From Saprospira grandis DSM 2844 (lineage in GTDB: Bacteria; Bacteroidota; Bacteroidia; Chitinophagales; Saprospiraceae), in NCBI GenBank assembly GCA_945888475.1, contig CAMDAB010000022.1, positions 1 to 37,009 on the forward strand: a stretch of 37,009 nucleotides of DNA, given 5' to 3'. Below are positions 23,724 to 32,259 of the stretch, in pieces. Made by a program: the position numbers and the translations under genes. Under the pieces are notes generated by a model. That model searched no databases. It saw only the letters and a list, made by a program, of their open reading frames with translations, and had not been told where the DNA came from. Position 1 is the stretch's first letter. Each line of letters starts with the position of its first letter.

Positions 23724-24713
23724 ATGAAAGCAGTAATTCCGGTAGCAGGTGCAGGTACCCGATTGAGGCCACATACCTATACGCAGCCTAAACCGCTCAT
23801 ACCGGTTGCGGGGAAACCCATCATTGCATCCATTGTCGATGAGCTTGTAGAGGCCGGAATAACAGAATTTGTATTTATAATCGGTTATCTGGGCGACAAA
23901 ATCAGAGAATATATCGAGACAAAATATAAAGATTTGAGCTTGGAGTTTATCTATCAGGACGAACGTTTAGGACTTGGGCATGCGCTTTGGGTAGCCCGCG
24001 AAAGTTTTGAAAAATCGGAAGAGGTGCTCATTGTCTTAGGCGATACCATATTTGAAGGAGAGCTGCAGGAAATTCTGAAAGCGCCTCAATCCTGTTTGGG
24101 TGTGAAAAAAGTGGAAGACCCCCGCGATTTTGGAGTTGTAGTTATGGATGATCATGGTTTCATTAAACAGGTTGTCGAAAAGCCACGCATTCCAAAATCA
24201 AACCTTGCCATAGTTGGTATTTATAAAATTACTGAAATTCCAAACTTAATAAAAGCCCTTCAATACATTATCGAAGAGAACATCCGCACAAGGGACGAAT
24301 TTCAACTGACCGATGCATTGATGTATATGGTCAATCAGGGTACAAAATTTACAGTTTGCCCGGTCGAAAACTGGTTCGATTGTGGAAAAAAAGAAATCCT
24401 GCTCGAGACCAATGCCATGCTGCTCAAACGCAAAATACAGGAAAAACTGCCCAAATTCGACAATACGATCATCATACCGCCAGTAAGTATTGGTAAGAAT
24501 TGTAAAATCAGCAATTCTATTATCGGGCCCAATGTGTCGGTGGGGGATAACAGCAACCTCAATTATACCATAGTCAGAAATTCCATAATTGGCAGTTTTG
24601 CATCGATCGAAGAGGCAGTACTGCACCGTTCCATTATTGGTAACGACGCCTCAATTAAGGGCCTGAGCCAGAGCCTGAATATTGGGGACAATACTGAGAT
24701 TGATTTTAGTTAG
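23724..24713 (+). CDS. Sugar-phosphate nucleotidyltransferase with left-handed beta-helix tail
   Basis: A 329-residue enzyme of the glucose-1-phosphate thymidylyltransferase/uridylyltransferase group. The nucleotide-binding GAGTRLRPHTYTQPKPLIPV lies at the N-terminus, and catalytic features include FIIGYLGDKI, QDERLGLGHAL, VLIVLGDTIF (metal-binding aspartate) and NWFDCGKKEILLETN. Residues about 245-325 form hexapeptide repeats (ISNSIIGPNVSVGDNS, RNSIIGSFASIEEAVLH), typical of the long form of the family. It would make an NDP-sugar for surface polysaccharide; no sugar-modifying genes are adjacent. Its 3' end overlaps the convergent hydrolase gene by eight bases. Confidence 0.92.
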   Translation: MKAVIPVAGAGTRLRPHTYTQPKPLIPVAGKPIIASIVDELVEAGITEFVFIIGYLGDKIREYIETKYKDLSLEFIYQDERLGLGHALWVARESFEKSEEVLIVLGDTIFEGELQEILKAPQSCLGVKKVEDPRDFGVVVMDDHGFIKQVVEKPRIPKSNLAIVGIYKITEIPNLIKALQYIIEENIRTRDEFQLTDALMYMVNQGTKFTVCPVENWFDCGKKEILLETNAMLLKRKIQEKLPKFDNTIIIPPVSIGKNCKISNSIIGPNVSVGDNSNLNYTIVRNSIIGSFASIEEAVLHRSIIGNDASIKGLSQSLNIGDNTEIDFS

Positions 24714-25395
24714 TGGAATTCAATAGCCCCAACTCCTCATTTATCAATGCCGATACCTCATCGGCTCTGTGGTAAACCATAAAGTGATTGCCGCCCTTCA
24801 GGATTTTTTTTGGTTCGGCCTGTAAATGTGCCGGAAACATGAGGTCGCGACTGCCATGAATACTCACAATACGCAGGCCTTCAAGCTGGTTTTTGGGTTT
24901 CCATTTCGAAATGTTGTGAGTTGCCCAGTTAAGGTATCGATTACTAAAACGTTTGATCATATGCCATAACAGCCTGCGCGATTCGGTGCTTATAAAACCA
25001 TACATCCAGGCCCAGAGAGGAATTGTAATCCAGGTTAAAAATTTCGATACCAACCAAAAAACAGGCATCCAATAAAACCAGCGCATGAGAAAAGGCTTCT
25101 CGCTCTGCGACCTTATACTGGAGATTGTAATAATCAATCTTGGCTTTTCAACCAAACGCGCCAATTCCTGGCACATTACTCCGCCAAAACTATGGCCAAT
25201 AAATACAATGTCTTCTGTCCGGTGCTCCGCTAAGATTTGTTGCTCAAGCATTCTTGCAGCATAGGCTTCGATTGTCTCATTTGAAGATGCCGGGTCTATC
25301 CAGTCCAGATGATGCAGTTCGAATCTATCATCAAGTTTTAGCCGCTGAAAAGTGCTTTTGTCGAAGCCGAGACCGGCAAGCAAGTAGATATTCAT
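24706..25395 (-). CDS. Alpha/beta hydrolase
   Basis: A 229-residue hydrolase with nucleophile elbow GHSFGG (S69), a later aspartate in ISIHGSRDLMFP and the histidine in GGNHFMVYHRADEV, giving a full Ser-Asp-His triad. The ATG at 25395 begins NIYLLAGLGFDKSTF, the usual first strand of the fold. The longer in-frame start at 25449 would add 18 residues and is less likely. The middle (about 100-145) is hydrophobic and tryptophan-rich (PFLMRWFYWMPVFWLVSKF), a lid that may touch membranes or lipid. Substrate unknown. Confidence 0.85.
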   Translation of the reverse strand: MNIYLLAGLGFDKSTFQRLKLDDRFELHHLDWIDPASSNETIEAYAARMLEQQILAEHRTEDIVFIGHSFGGVMCQELARLVEKPRLIITISSIRSQSEKPFLMRWFYWMPVFWLVSKFLTWITIPLWAWMYGFISTESRRLLWHMIKRFSNRYLNWATHNISKWKPKNQLEGLRIVSIHGSRDLMFPAHLQAEPKKILKGGNHFMVYHRADEVSALINEELGLLNSTN

Positions 25396-25417
25396 AAAAA
25401 ATATTGAATAAAAACAG

Positions 25418-25446
25418 AAAAACCGAAACTCTAGGCTCCGGCTTTT
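25418..25446 (-). terminator. Probable terminator after the anti-sigma-like gene
   Basis: On the minus strand AAAAGCCGG and TTTCGGTTTTT can pair with one bulge around the central GCCTAGAG, followed by a T-rich tail. It lies 22 bases past the stop of the gene at 25468. Confidence 0.45.
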
Positions 25447-25467
25447 CAAAATTTATCATTTGATAGA

Positions 25468-27030
25468 TTAAATCAGTACATTTCTGATATCGCTTTCATT
25501 TTTAGGCTGCAGCGCAGGTTGAAGTTCAAATTCAATTTGGTTATTTTCTCTTTTGGTCGGATTCGCAACATATAGCTGCCCATTCGACAATACCCATACT
25601 TTGTTGTATTCACTTTCGCTGTCAAGATTCAATTTCGATTTGTCGGAACTTGAAAAGTAAAGTTGCTTTTCTGCGTCCGATACAAAAACCTCGGCTACAT
25701 CAACATTTTTTCCGGAAGCATCTTTAAAACGAGCATTTACAGTAGGCAAAGTTTTAAGATCGAAACGCTTTGCTGCCGACCAAAGGCCAAATTCTTTAAT
25801 ACTGAATCGACTTACAATGGTCTGCGTGCTGAATTTCACCTTTTTGGATGTTTTTTCCTCTTTTGGTGTATCATTTGTGCCAAGTGATGCCAATTCCCTT
25901 GAAAGCTGTTCTTCTCTTCTTACCATGGCTTTGTCGTACTCGTTCATGGCTTTTTCATAATCGCTCATAGTTTTCTGATTGTATGGAATGAGCGGATACG
26001 CCTCGAAACGGACTTCGCTTCGGCCTTTCTTGCGGCTTGCCTCATTCGGAATCATTACAATTTCATACTTCAGATCGGCAATTTTATTCACTTTCATATT
26101 GCTCCAGCCATCATTGGGTAGGGGATCTACAACTGATTTCAGCGCCATCCAGTCTACATTTTCATATTGTGCAAATTCAGGAAACTCCTTAGTGTTCACA
26201 TCAAAACCCAAAACAGTCATATTTGCCGGACTGCCTTTTACAGGCTCGATCGGACGGGCTGGAAGCGGATATTTTCTTTGAAACTTTTCGAAAATCCTGC
26301 TTTTTGTCATCTGATTATTTTCGGTTTTCTCAGTTTCAGGTGCTTGTTCCGATATAACAACTGTCTGAACCGAGCCAACGTCTTTCCAGTCCTTTTCTTT
26401 GGAACTAAAGGCATAAGATTTCAATTCGCCTAGCTGCAATGCAGTAGCCACAGTTGTTTTTAATTCGACCTGCAATGCTTTTTCAGGATTGATGAATACT
26501 GCTTTACCATCTTTGAAGCCTTGAATGTGCATGGTGCCGGCCGACTGCAGTACCGTATTTTCAGCTTTTTGAGGAACTCCGGCAATAAACTTGTCGGCAG
26601 CTTGGTTCATTTCGCGGTATTGGATGTCAACCTTTCCTGTAACTGTCTTTCCTTTTGAATCGACAAAAGCAGCGGCTGGCACAACCACTACAGATCCTGA
26701 ATTATGCCTGAGTGTATCGCCCTTTTCTGCATCGACCTGATAGCTGTCAAATCCAATGTCAATTTTCTCGAAAGGCGTATTCAATGCTAACTGCGCAATC
26801 TCTTTTTCGGCATTAAACAGGCCGCTGTACACCAAAATCAGGGCAACAGAAGCAGCAACTGCCAGCGAAGAGATTGCAACAATAATTCTAAACCTGTTTT
26901 TGGGCAGCGCTTTTTGGGCAGATTTGCCTTGATTCATTTGCTCGTGCAGCGCATCGAAATTCATATGCTTTTCGATTTGCTCAGCGCTAAGCTTGGGTGG
27001 ATTAATTTTAATATTGTAGTTGTCTTTCAT
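25468..27030 (-). CDS. Membrane-anchored anti-sigma-like protein with ZU5-like periplasmic domain
   Basis: A 520-residue protein encoded 30 bases downstream of an ECF sigma factor. A cytoplasmic head of about 45 residues (LSAEQIEKHMNFDALHEQM) precedes one transmembrane helix (FRIIVAISSLAVAASVALILVY, about 47-68). The periplasmic part has a conserved Bacteroidota domain: DTLRHNSGSVVVVPAAAFVDSKG, KVDIQYREMNQAADKFIAGVP, SAGTMHIQGFKDGK. It resembles ZU5-type beta-sandwiches that follow the scheme G-G-x-V-x-x-P-x-x-A-F. The rest is unassigned, with a charged helical stretch at about 360-400 (DYEKAMNEYDKAMVRREEQL). Position and topology suggest that it holds the sigma factor at the membrane and responds to the envelope; this is inference. 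Confidence 0.7.
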   Translation of the reverse strand: MKDNYNIKINPPKLSAEQIEKHMNFDALHEQMNQGKSAQKALPKNRFRIIVAISSLAVAASVALILVYSGLFNAEKEIAQLALNTPFEKIDIGFDSYQVDAEKGDTLRHNSGSVVVVPAAAFVDSKGKTVTGKVDIQYREMNQAADKFIAGVPQKAENTVLQSAGTMHIQGFKDGKAVFINPEKALQVELKTTVATALQLGELKSYAFSSKEKDWKDVGSVQTVVISEQAPETEKTENNQMTKSRIFEKFQRKYPLPARPIEPVKGSPANMTVLGFDVNTKEFPEFAQYENVDWMALKSVVDPLPNDGWSNMKVNKIADLKYEIVMIPNEASRKKGRSEVRFEAYPLIPYNQKTMSDYEKAMNEYDKAMVRREEQLSRELASLGTNDTPKEEKTSKKVKFSTQTIVSRFSIKEFGLWSAAKRFDLKTLPTVNARFKDASGKNVDVAEVFVSDAEKQLYFSSSDKSKLNLDSESEYNKVWVLSNGQLYVANPTKRENNQIEFELQPALQPKNESDIRNVLI

Positions 27031-27060
27031 AAACTTGTATTTTGAATCAATTAAAAAGGG

Positions 27061-27642
27061 TTATTTGTCCCGATTTAATTCATTGAATAAATCTTTCATT
27101 TTTTGTATTAAGCGATGCACCTTTACCTTGGCATTGGTTTCGGTAATGCCGAGAATGTCAGCAATTTCCTTGAATGGCCGCTCCTCAAAATACCTGAGTT
27201 CTATCAGGGTAATTTCATCCGGTTTCAGCTTTTGTATTACCTTGGCCAACATGGCAATGTTTATTTCGAGCTCCTCCTTGTTATCGAATTCATATTTTAG
27301 GTTGTTGACATAATTATCCTCGAGTGTTACAACCCTGTTTTTGTTCGATTTACGGAAAAACTGATTCACCTCGTTCAGTGCTATTGTATATAGCCAGGCT
27401 GAGAATGGAACTCCACGGTGACTGTAAGTTCCAATCTTTTCAAAGGATTTCAGAAAAGTCTGCGATGCAAGATCGCCCGTAACTTCCTCATCGGCAGTCC
27501 TTTGATAAATAAACCTAAAAATCTGTTCGTAGTATCGCGTGTACAGCGTTGAAAATCTTGCAGGATTTTTCTGTACAGCCTGAACCAGCAGCCATTCTTC
27601 TTCAATAGCCTGTTGGGTCATGGTATATTTTGGTGTAGCCAT
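27061..27642 (-). CDS. RNA polymerase ECF-type sigma factor
   Basis: A 193-residue sigma-70 family factor with region 2 (FSTLYTRYYEQIFRFIYQRT, DLASQTFLKSFEKI, FSAWLYTIALNEVNQFFRK) and region 4 (TLIELRYFEERPFKEIADILGITETNAKVKVHRLIQKMK). These are the only domains, as in ECF factors. The ATG at 27642 is chosen; the frame reaches a TTG at 27681 and a second ATG lies at 27621. It is first in a two-gene unit with the anti-sigma-like gene. The -10/-35 targets cannot be deduced. Confidence 0.93.
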   Translation of the reverse strand: MATPKYTMTQQAIEEEWLLVQAVQKNPARFSTLYTRYYEQIFRFIYQRTADEEVTGDLASQTFLKSFEKIGTYSHRGVPFSAWLYTIALNEVNQFFRKSNKNRVVTLEDNYVNNLKYEFDNKEELEINIAMLAKVIQKLKPDEITLIELRYFEERPFKEIADILGITETNAKVKVHRLIQKMKDLFNELNRDK

Positions 27643-27747
27643 GCGTTCCTTTGTAATGATTATATTAGCTTGACGTACCAATATTACAAAAATTATATAC
27701 TGAACAAAATATTTTTAAAAAAAATGTTAAAATATGTATTGTAAGAT

Positions 27748-28656
27748 TTATTCTTCCATGTAGAAAAAATTCAACATGCGTTGTGTATCACCTTCTTCCT
27801 CAAGTATTTTAGAGATTAATCCATTTTCTTCATAGATGTAAAAAATCAGCTTTTCATTCAGCGCTTCTTTATTTAAATAGCTTGTATGTTTTTCTTTTAC
27901 TAGCACCGCATCTTCGTAAACATAGATAATATCAGAAAGCAGTTTATTATCGCCATCTCTGGTTTTTTTATTGATTGCCAATCCTTTTTCGTTGTACTGA
28001 GTTCTTTCCGACCAAAGCAATTCGTGCATGTTTTTATAATAACGTTCAGTTTTCGAATCGCCACTGTAGGCTGTAAGCATGAGGGTCATTTCTTCCTCGG
28101 CCAATTTTATCGATGCATCTTTTTTAGGTTCACCGTGTGCTGTTACATTCAATCTGACCAGTCTGCCTTTTTCATCGTAAAGATAGTCGTAAAGTAGCCT
28201 GAATCTTTTGTCGTTGTTGAACATCAGCACTTTCTGAAATGGAAAACTGTCGCGATAAGCATAATTGTAAGCATGTGTCGAAACAGGCTGCTGCAGGGAA
28301 TCGTATTCGAAAAATTCTATTGCAGACAATAGGCCGTCTATGTAGGAATATTCGAGGGAGCTGAGTTTATTATTTAAAGTATCATAGTAAGTTATTTTGT
28401 TCAGTTCTTTACTTTGTATTACGAAACGGGCTTTCTGATAGCTGAGTTGCTGATTTGTCCAGGGGAAACCGCTTTCGTCTCCATCGGTTTTTTTGTATGT
28501 TTCATATACCATCGACACCGTTCGATAATTGTGATTAAATGCTTCTTTCAGATTAAAGGGTAGCGTTGGATACATCGGCTCAGGTCTCCCGTTTTGCAAT
28601 TGGGCAAAGCAGAATAAAGGTAAAAAAACGAAAAGTATTATAATCTTAATCTTCAC
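27748..28656 (-). CDS. Secreted protein of unknown function
   Basis: Not recognised. It has 302 residues with a signal peptide (MKIKIIILFVFLPLFCFAQ). The mature part is rich in aromatic and charged residues in short beta-strand patterns (LNKITYYDTLNNKLSSLEYSY, LLYDYLYDEKGRLVRLNV, YNEKGLAINKKTRDGDNKL, FYIYEENGLISKILEE). These are reminiscent of degenerate YD-type repeats (Y-D-x-x-G-x-L) found in secreted Bacteroidota proteins. Its start overlaps the end of the gene upstream by 11 bases, so the pair is translated from one mRNA. Confidence 0.75.
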   Translation of the reverse strand: MKIKIIILFVFLPLFCFAQLQNGRPEPMYPTLPFNLKEAFNHNYRTVSMVYETYKKTDGDESGFPWTNQQLSYQKARFVIQSKELNKITYYDTLNNKLSSLEYSYIDGLLSAIEFFEYDSLQQPVSTHAYNYAYRDSFPFQKVLMFNNDKRFRLLYDYLYDEKGRLVRLNVTAHGEPKKDASIKLAEEEMTLMLTAYSGDSKTERYYKNMHELLWSERTQYNEKGLAINKKTRDGDNKLLSDIIYVYEDAVLVKEKHTSYLNKEALNEKLIFYIYEENGLISKILEEEGDTQRMLNFFYMEE

Positions 28657-29170
28657 GATCTTCAGGTTTTATAACTATTGGCATAATGACAGCAATTTTT
28701 TGGTAGGTGTAGGCTGCATTTTTTCCATTCGAATCTTTAGCGGCTTTCCATTTTGTCTGATCAAATTTTTTAATGAGGATGTCAACCAATTCAATGTCAC
28801 TGTAATCATGCACGACGATTTCTGATATAAATCCAAATTCGCTCACGGTAATGCTCAAAATGGCAAAAGGCTCTTTATAAGTTTTCGTCGAATCATCGCT
28901 TTGTTCCAAATACACCTGATTCAAAAGTCCATCTTTGTCAGAAATCATTTTTGGCAGTGACCTGAAAGTTGTTTTCATCAAATCAGCTGTTTTTTGCTCC
29001 AGCTCAGCATTTTGACCCACTGCTTTAAAACTTTCCTTTGGGTCATTTTTTCTGACAATAAAAATCTTTTTCTGAACCTTTGTACGGCTTATAAGCGTAT
29101 CAACGGTCTGTTGAGCCGATAGGGCAGCAGCCAGCAGACAAAAAATCAATGTAAATATTCCGTTTTTCAT
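28646..29170 (-). CDS. Secreted protein with TonB C-terminal-like domain
   Basis: A 174-residue product with a signal peptide (MKNGIFTLIFCLLAAALSAQ). The last 85 residues follow the TonB_C-like scheme found in many exported Bacteroidota proteins: FAILSITVSEFGFISEIVVHD, then a helix (ELVDILIKKFDQTKWKAAKDSNG, where W-K-A-A stands at the usual kWxPA position) and a closing strand (QKIAVIMPIVI). There is no transmembrane anchor or proline-rich spacer, so it is not an energy transducer. The role is unknown. It is first in a two-gene unit with the overlapping secreted protein. Confidence 0.65.
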   Translation of the reverse strand: MKNGIFTLIFCLLAAALSAQQTVDTLISRTKVQKKIFIVRKNDPKESFKAVGQNAELEQKTADLMKTTFRSLPKMISDKDGLLNQVYLEQSDDSTKTYKEPFAILSITVSEFGFISEIVVHDYSDIELVDILIKKFDQTKWKAAKDSNGKNAAYTYQKIAVIMPIVIKPEDRED

Positions 29171-29293
29171 TCAGTAAAGATATTGACTTTTTCAACTTTG
29201 TACAAAGCTTAATTTGCCCATTATCTGTACCAATAATGCAACATTTTGAAAAGGTTACAATTTTATGTGACTTTTTTTAAAATTTTTAATCCT

Positions 29294-30487
29294 TTACTCC
29301 GCCCAGGGATCGAGCAACAAGAAGGGGTCCGTCCATTCTTCTTTAGTAAAATAAGATGTATCGGTCAGCGTATTCAAAAAAGCAATGATATCAGATTTCT
29401 CGCTGGCGGACAATGTTCTCAAAGTCGGAGCCGAAGCCAGTTCATTGGCAATATTTGGAGAAGGATGTCCCCCGGAGATATAGTGATCCAAAACCTCATC
29501 GAGTGTTGTGAAGCGCCCGTCATGCATATAAGGCGCGGTGAGTCCGATATTGCGCAGGGTCACCTCTTTGAAACGTCCATTATCAGTGGGCACAGCAGTA
29601 ACGCCGCCTAAACCCTTGTCGATGAAATCATTGAAACTCTGAGCAGAATCCAATCCATTGTTTGAATAATTGTTGCGGGCAAAGGTGGCAAAATTTCTGG
29701 AGAAACTGTGGCAGTGTGCGCATTCCGCATCTTTGGTGACTGCTGCTCCATTCACATCGCCCAGAAAAAGTTCATAGCCGCGTTGCTGTTCCTCACTAAA
29801 ATAATTAAATGCACGCCATTCGACACTGTCGTATTTTGAATCGGCCGAGTTGAGGGTGCGCATAAATTGTGACATTGCTTTGGCAGCAAGCTCCTTAGTA
29901 ATTTCTGCTTTTGAATTGATTCCGAAGGCTTTGCGGAAAAGGGCAGGGTAATGTTCGTGATTTCTCAAACGGCGCTCTACTTCTTCCCAGTTGTTTTTCA
30001 TTTCCAGGGGGTTCTCAACAGGAGCGAGTACCTGATCCTCGAGGTCGCGGAATTTGCCGTCCCACATAAAATTGTGTGCATTGTTGGGCCTCCACGAATA
30101 GCCAATATTAATTAAAGACATAGAATTCCTTGTGCCAATTGTCCCATCAACTCCAATTGATTTTGGTACCCCATCTGTAAAGGCTTTGTCTTGTCGGTGA
30201 CAACTTCCGCATGAAATGCTGCTGTCGATAGAGAGTATTTTTTCATAAAAAAGATAGCGACCCAGTTTTACACCTTGTACAGTAACAGGATTCGATGCCG
30301 GAATCTGCATCGTTGGTAAGCCATTTATCGGCGGAAACTGATAAGCCTGCGGATTGTATTCAATACTATCCAAACCGTCTGATACTGTTGGAGAGAGAGG
30401 CCCCAAAATATCATCCTTCGGGTCGCAGGCGATTATAACACCTACAGCTGCGAAAAGAAAAAGCGTGAAACGGGTTGGACGATTCAT
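29294..30487 (-). CDS. Diheme cytochrome c peroxidase/MauG-family lipoprotein (MbnH-like)
   Basis: A 397-residue c-type cytochrome with two heme-binding motifs, CGSCH (residues 93-97) and CAHCH (256-260). The N-terminus ends in a lipoprotein-type cleavage site (GVIIAC, C21), so it is anchored in the envelope. The order and spacing match the bacterial diheme peroxidase/MauG superfamily (GRYLFYEKILS, SLINIGYSWRPNNAHNFMWDG, TLRNIGLTAPYMHDGRFTTLDEVLDHY). It follows the MbnP-like gene by 14 bases. In known MbnP/MbnH pairs the diheme enzyme oxidises a tryptophan of MbnP to kynurenine, creating a copper site. The same job is likely here by context but not proven; a generic peroxidase remains possible. 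Confidence 0.88.
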   Translation of the reverse strand: MNRPTRFTLFLFAAVGVIIACDPKDDILGPLSPTVSDGLDSIEYNPQAYQFPPINGLPTMQIPASNPVTVQGVKLGRYLFYEKILSIDSSISCGSCHRQDKAFTDGVPKSIGVDGTIGTRNSMSLINIGYSWRPNNAHNFMWDGKFRDLEDQVLAPVENPLEMKNNWEEVERRLRNHEHYPALFRKAFGINSKAEITKELAAKAMSQFMRTLNSADSKYDSVEWRAFNYFSEEQQRGYELFLGDVNGAAVTKDAECAHCHSFSRNFATFARNNYSNNGLDSAQSFNDFIDKGLGGVTAVPTDNGRFKEVTLRNIGLTAPYMHDGRFTTLDEVLDHYISGGHPSPNIANELASAPTLRTLSASEKSDIIAFLNTLTDTSYFTKEEWTDPFLLLDPWAE

Positions 30488-30501
30488 GTGATTATTTTAA
30501 T

Positions 30502-31275
30502 TTATTGAACGCTGATGGCATCTGCAATATTGATAATTGTTTGTCGGGCCAGATTATAAGCCGGTGTTCCCACAGCGCCCGAATGGCTTACATTGGCAGC
30601 AGATATATTTATTTCTGCGCCGCTTTTGTAAAAAATATCTTTAGCGTTAATATTAAAGACTATTTCGGAATTGCTGTTTGAGCTGATTTCGAAGGTTTTT
30701 GTAAAACTCCGCGACTGATACATGCCATCGACACCAGTGTGGTAAAGATAGGAAACGTCGCCACCGGCAGCATTTGCTAAGGTATCAATTCTACCCTCTA
30801 ATCGTGAAAAAATATAACTGTTCCATGCTGTCCAGTAATTTCCAGGGTGGCCCAAGTATGGATCGGATGGGAAATCGCCGGGTTCTTTGGCGTTTTTACC
30901 GGGTTCAATGCCTATCCCAAATCGTATGGCTTTATAATTGCCAATGGCAACATCATTCAGTTCAATTTTTATTCCTGCAGACGCTTTGTTCAAATCTGTA
31001 TTGCCATTAAAATCAATAAATTCGACATCCTTTAGTCTTATAACTTCATCATTTTCTTTCACAATTTCTAAATCCGATATAAAAAAATTAAATACATGAA
31101 ACTGAAGCTTATCAGCATCTGGAGTCAGATAATCCGTAAAAACAACTAAGGGGTCATTCTCATAAACTGCTTTGAATGTTATACTTAGGCTTCCCTTAGG
31201 GCCATGATCATGTTCTTTGCAGCTGTTTGCACTGAAAAGGATAAGCGTAAGTCCGAAAATTAGTATATGTTTCAT
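30502..31275 (-). CDS. MbnP-like copper-binding protein
   Basis: A 257-residue exported, probably lipid-anchored protein (hydrophobic start, then FSANSC with C19). It shows the MbnP family pattern: SLSITFKAVYENDPLV, QFHVFNFFISDLEIVKENDEV, VEFIDFNG, FGIGIEPGKN, and GNYWTAWNSYIFSRLEG with two tryptophans (W148, W151) where the family's modified tryptophan is expected. In characterised members, oxidation of a tryptophan to kynurenine by the partner diheme enzyme creates a Cu(I) site. The following gene encodes such an enzyme. No methanobactin genes are seen, consistent with the wider distribution of this pair outside methanobactin operons. The early HDHG motif may also bind metal. Confidence 0.82.
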   Translation of the reverse strand: MKHILIFGLTLILFSANSCKEHDHGPKGSLSITFKAVYENDPLVVFTDYLTPDADKLQFHVFNFFISDLEIVKENDEVIRLKDVEFIDFNGNTDLNKASAGIKIELNDVAIGNYKAIRFGIGIEPGKNAKEPGDFPSDPYLGHPGNYWTAWNSYIFSRLEGRIDTLANAAGGDVSYLYHTGVDGMYQSRSFTKTFEISSNSNSEIVFNINAKDIFYKSGAEINISAANVSHSGAVGTPAYNLARQTIINIADAISVQ

Positions 31276-31452
31276 AGTGTTTTTGTCAATGTTTATTTTC
31301 AGGATAACAAATTACCTCAGTCGAAAATTCCATTTTAAGTTTAGTCTGAAGAATGTAAATTTAAGCTCTTTTTTGATTTTTTTATTGATATTTGTCTAAT
31401 AAAACGGATTAGGATAAGAGCTTGTTTAATTTAGAATTGATTTAATTTGCTT

Positions 31453-32199
31453 ATGATAAATAATAAGGCCATTTATGATGCAATCTGTAATGCAAAGTCG
31501 AACAAGAAGAAAGCCTTTGCCCTGCTTATCGACCCCGATAAAATCGATATCGGCAGCATAGACAAGCTTGTCGCCCTGGCCCAAAATGCCGGGACAGATT
31601 TTTTTCTGATAGGTGGCAGTCTGGTATTGAATAATGAGTTGGACGAGCTCATTACAAGGATAAAATCTTTGTGTGATATTCCTGTTATTTTGTTTCCAGG
31701 ATCCACGCTGCAACTGAGCTACAAGGCTGATGCACTGCTTTTGCTTTCGCTCATTTCGGGTAGAAATGCCGATTTGCTCATTGGCAAACATGTCGAGTCG
31801 GCCCCTTTTCTGAAAAAAAGTCCGCTCGAGATCATTTCTACCGGTTATATGCTCATCGATGGTGGCGTGCCCACCTCGGTTTCCTACATGAGCAATAGCA
31901 ATCCAATTCCTGCGGGCAAATACGAAATTGCTGTCTGCACTGCCATCGCTGCCGAGATGCTGGGCATGAAAATGATTTATATGGATGCAGGATCGGGCGC
32001 TTTGAATCCAGTTTCAGCCTCCATGATTTCGGCTGTAAGCAGCGCCATCGATATTCCGCTGATTGTGGGTGGAGGCATCAAAACAGCCGAGGCTGCTCAT
32101 AATGCTGTTAGTTCTGGTGCAAATATCATTGTTGTGGGCAATGCCATCGAGAAAGACCCCTCGCTGATAAAGGAACTGGCGGCAGCTGTGCATTTTTAA
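31453..32199 (+). CDS. Geranylgeranylglyceryl phosphate synthase family protein
   Basis: A 248-residue TIM-barrel prenyltransferase of the PcrB/GGGPS family. It joins a prenyl diphosphate to sn-glycerol-1-phosphate, the first step of ether-lipid formation in archaea and of some lipids in bacteria. Visible motifs are FALLIDPDKID, DFFLIGGSL, PVILFPGSTLQLSYKADALL, LLSLISGRNADLLIG, MIYMDAGSGA and PLIVGGGIKTAEAA (phosphate-binding loop). Bacteroidota carry their own branch of this family, and the long LLLLSLISGRN segment fits it. The ATG at 31453 is preferred to an in-frame TTG six bases earlier. Confidence 0.93.
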   Translation: MINNKAIYDAICNAKSNKKKAFALLIDPDKIDIGSIDKLVALAQNAGTDFFLIGGSLVLNNELDELITRIKSLCDIPVILFPGSTLQLSYKADALLLLSLISGRNADLLIGKHVESAPFLKKSPLEIISTGYMLIDGGVPTSVSYMSNSNPIPAGKYEIAVCTAIAAEMLGMKMIYMDAGSGALNPVSASMISAVSSAIDIPLIVGGGIKTAEAAHNAVSSGANIIVVGNAIEKDPSLIKELAAAVHF

Positions 32200-32259
32200 A
32201 CACAGATCTTGGATACTGATTTTTCCCTCCCGGGAAGCAAATTTACAGATAACTTTTTC

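Noticed and set aside
32223-32236. TTCCC-TCCC-GGGAA as the terminator between the GGGP synthase and WWFAP genes
   Set aside because: A five-base stem without a T-run on either strand is too weak to call.
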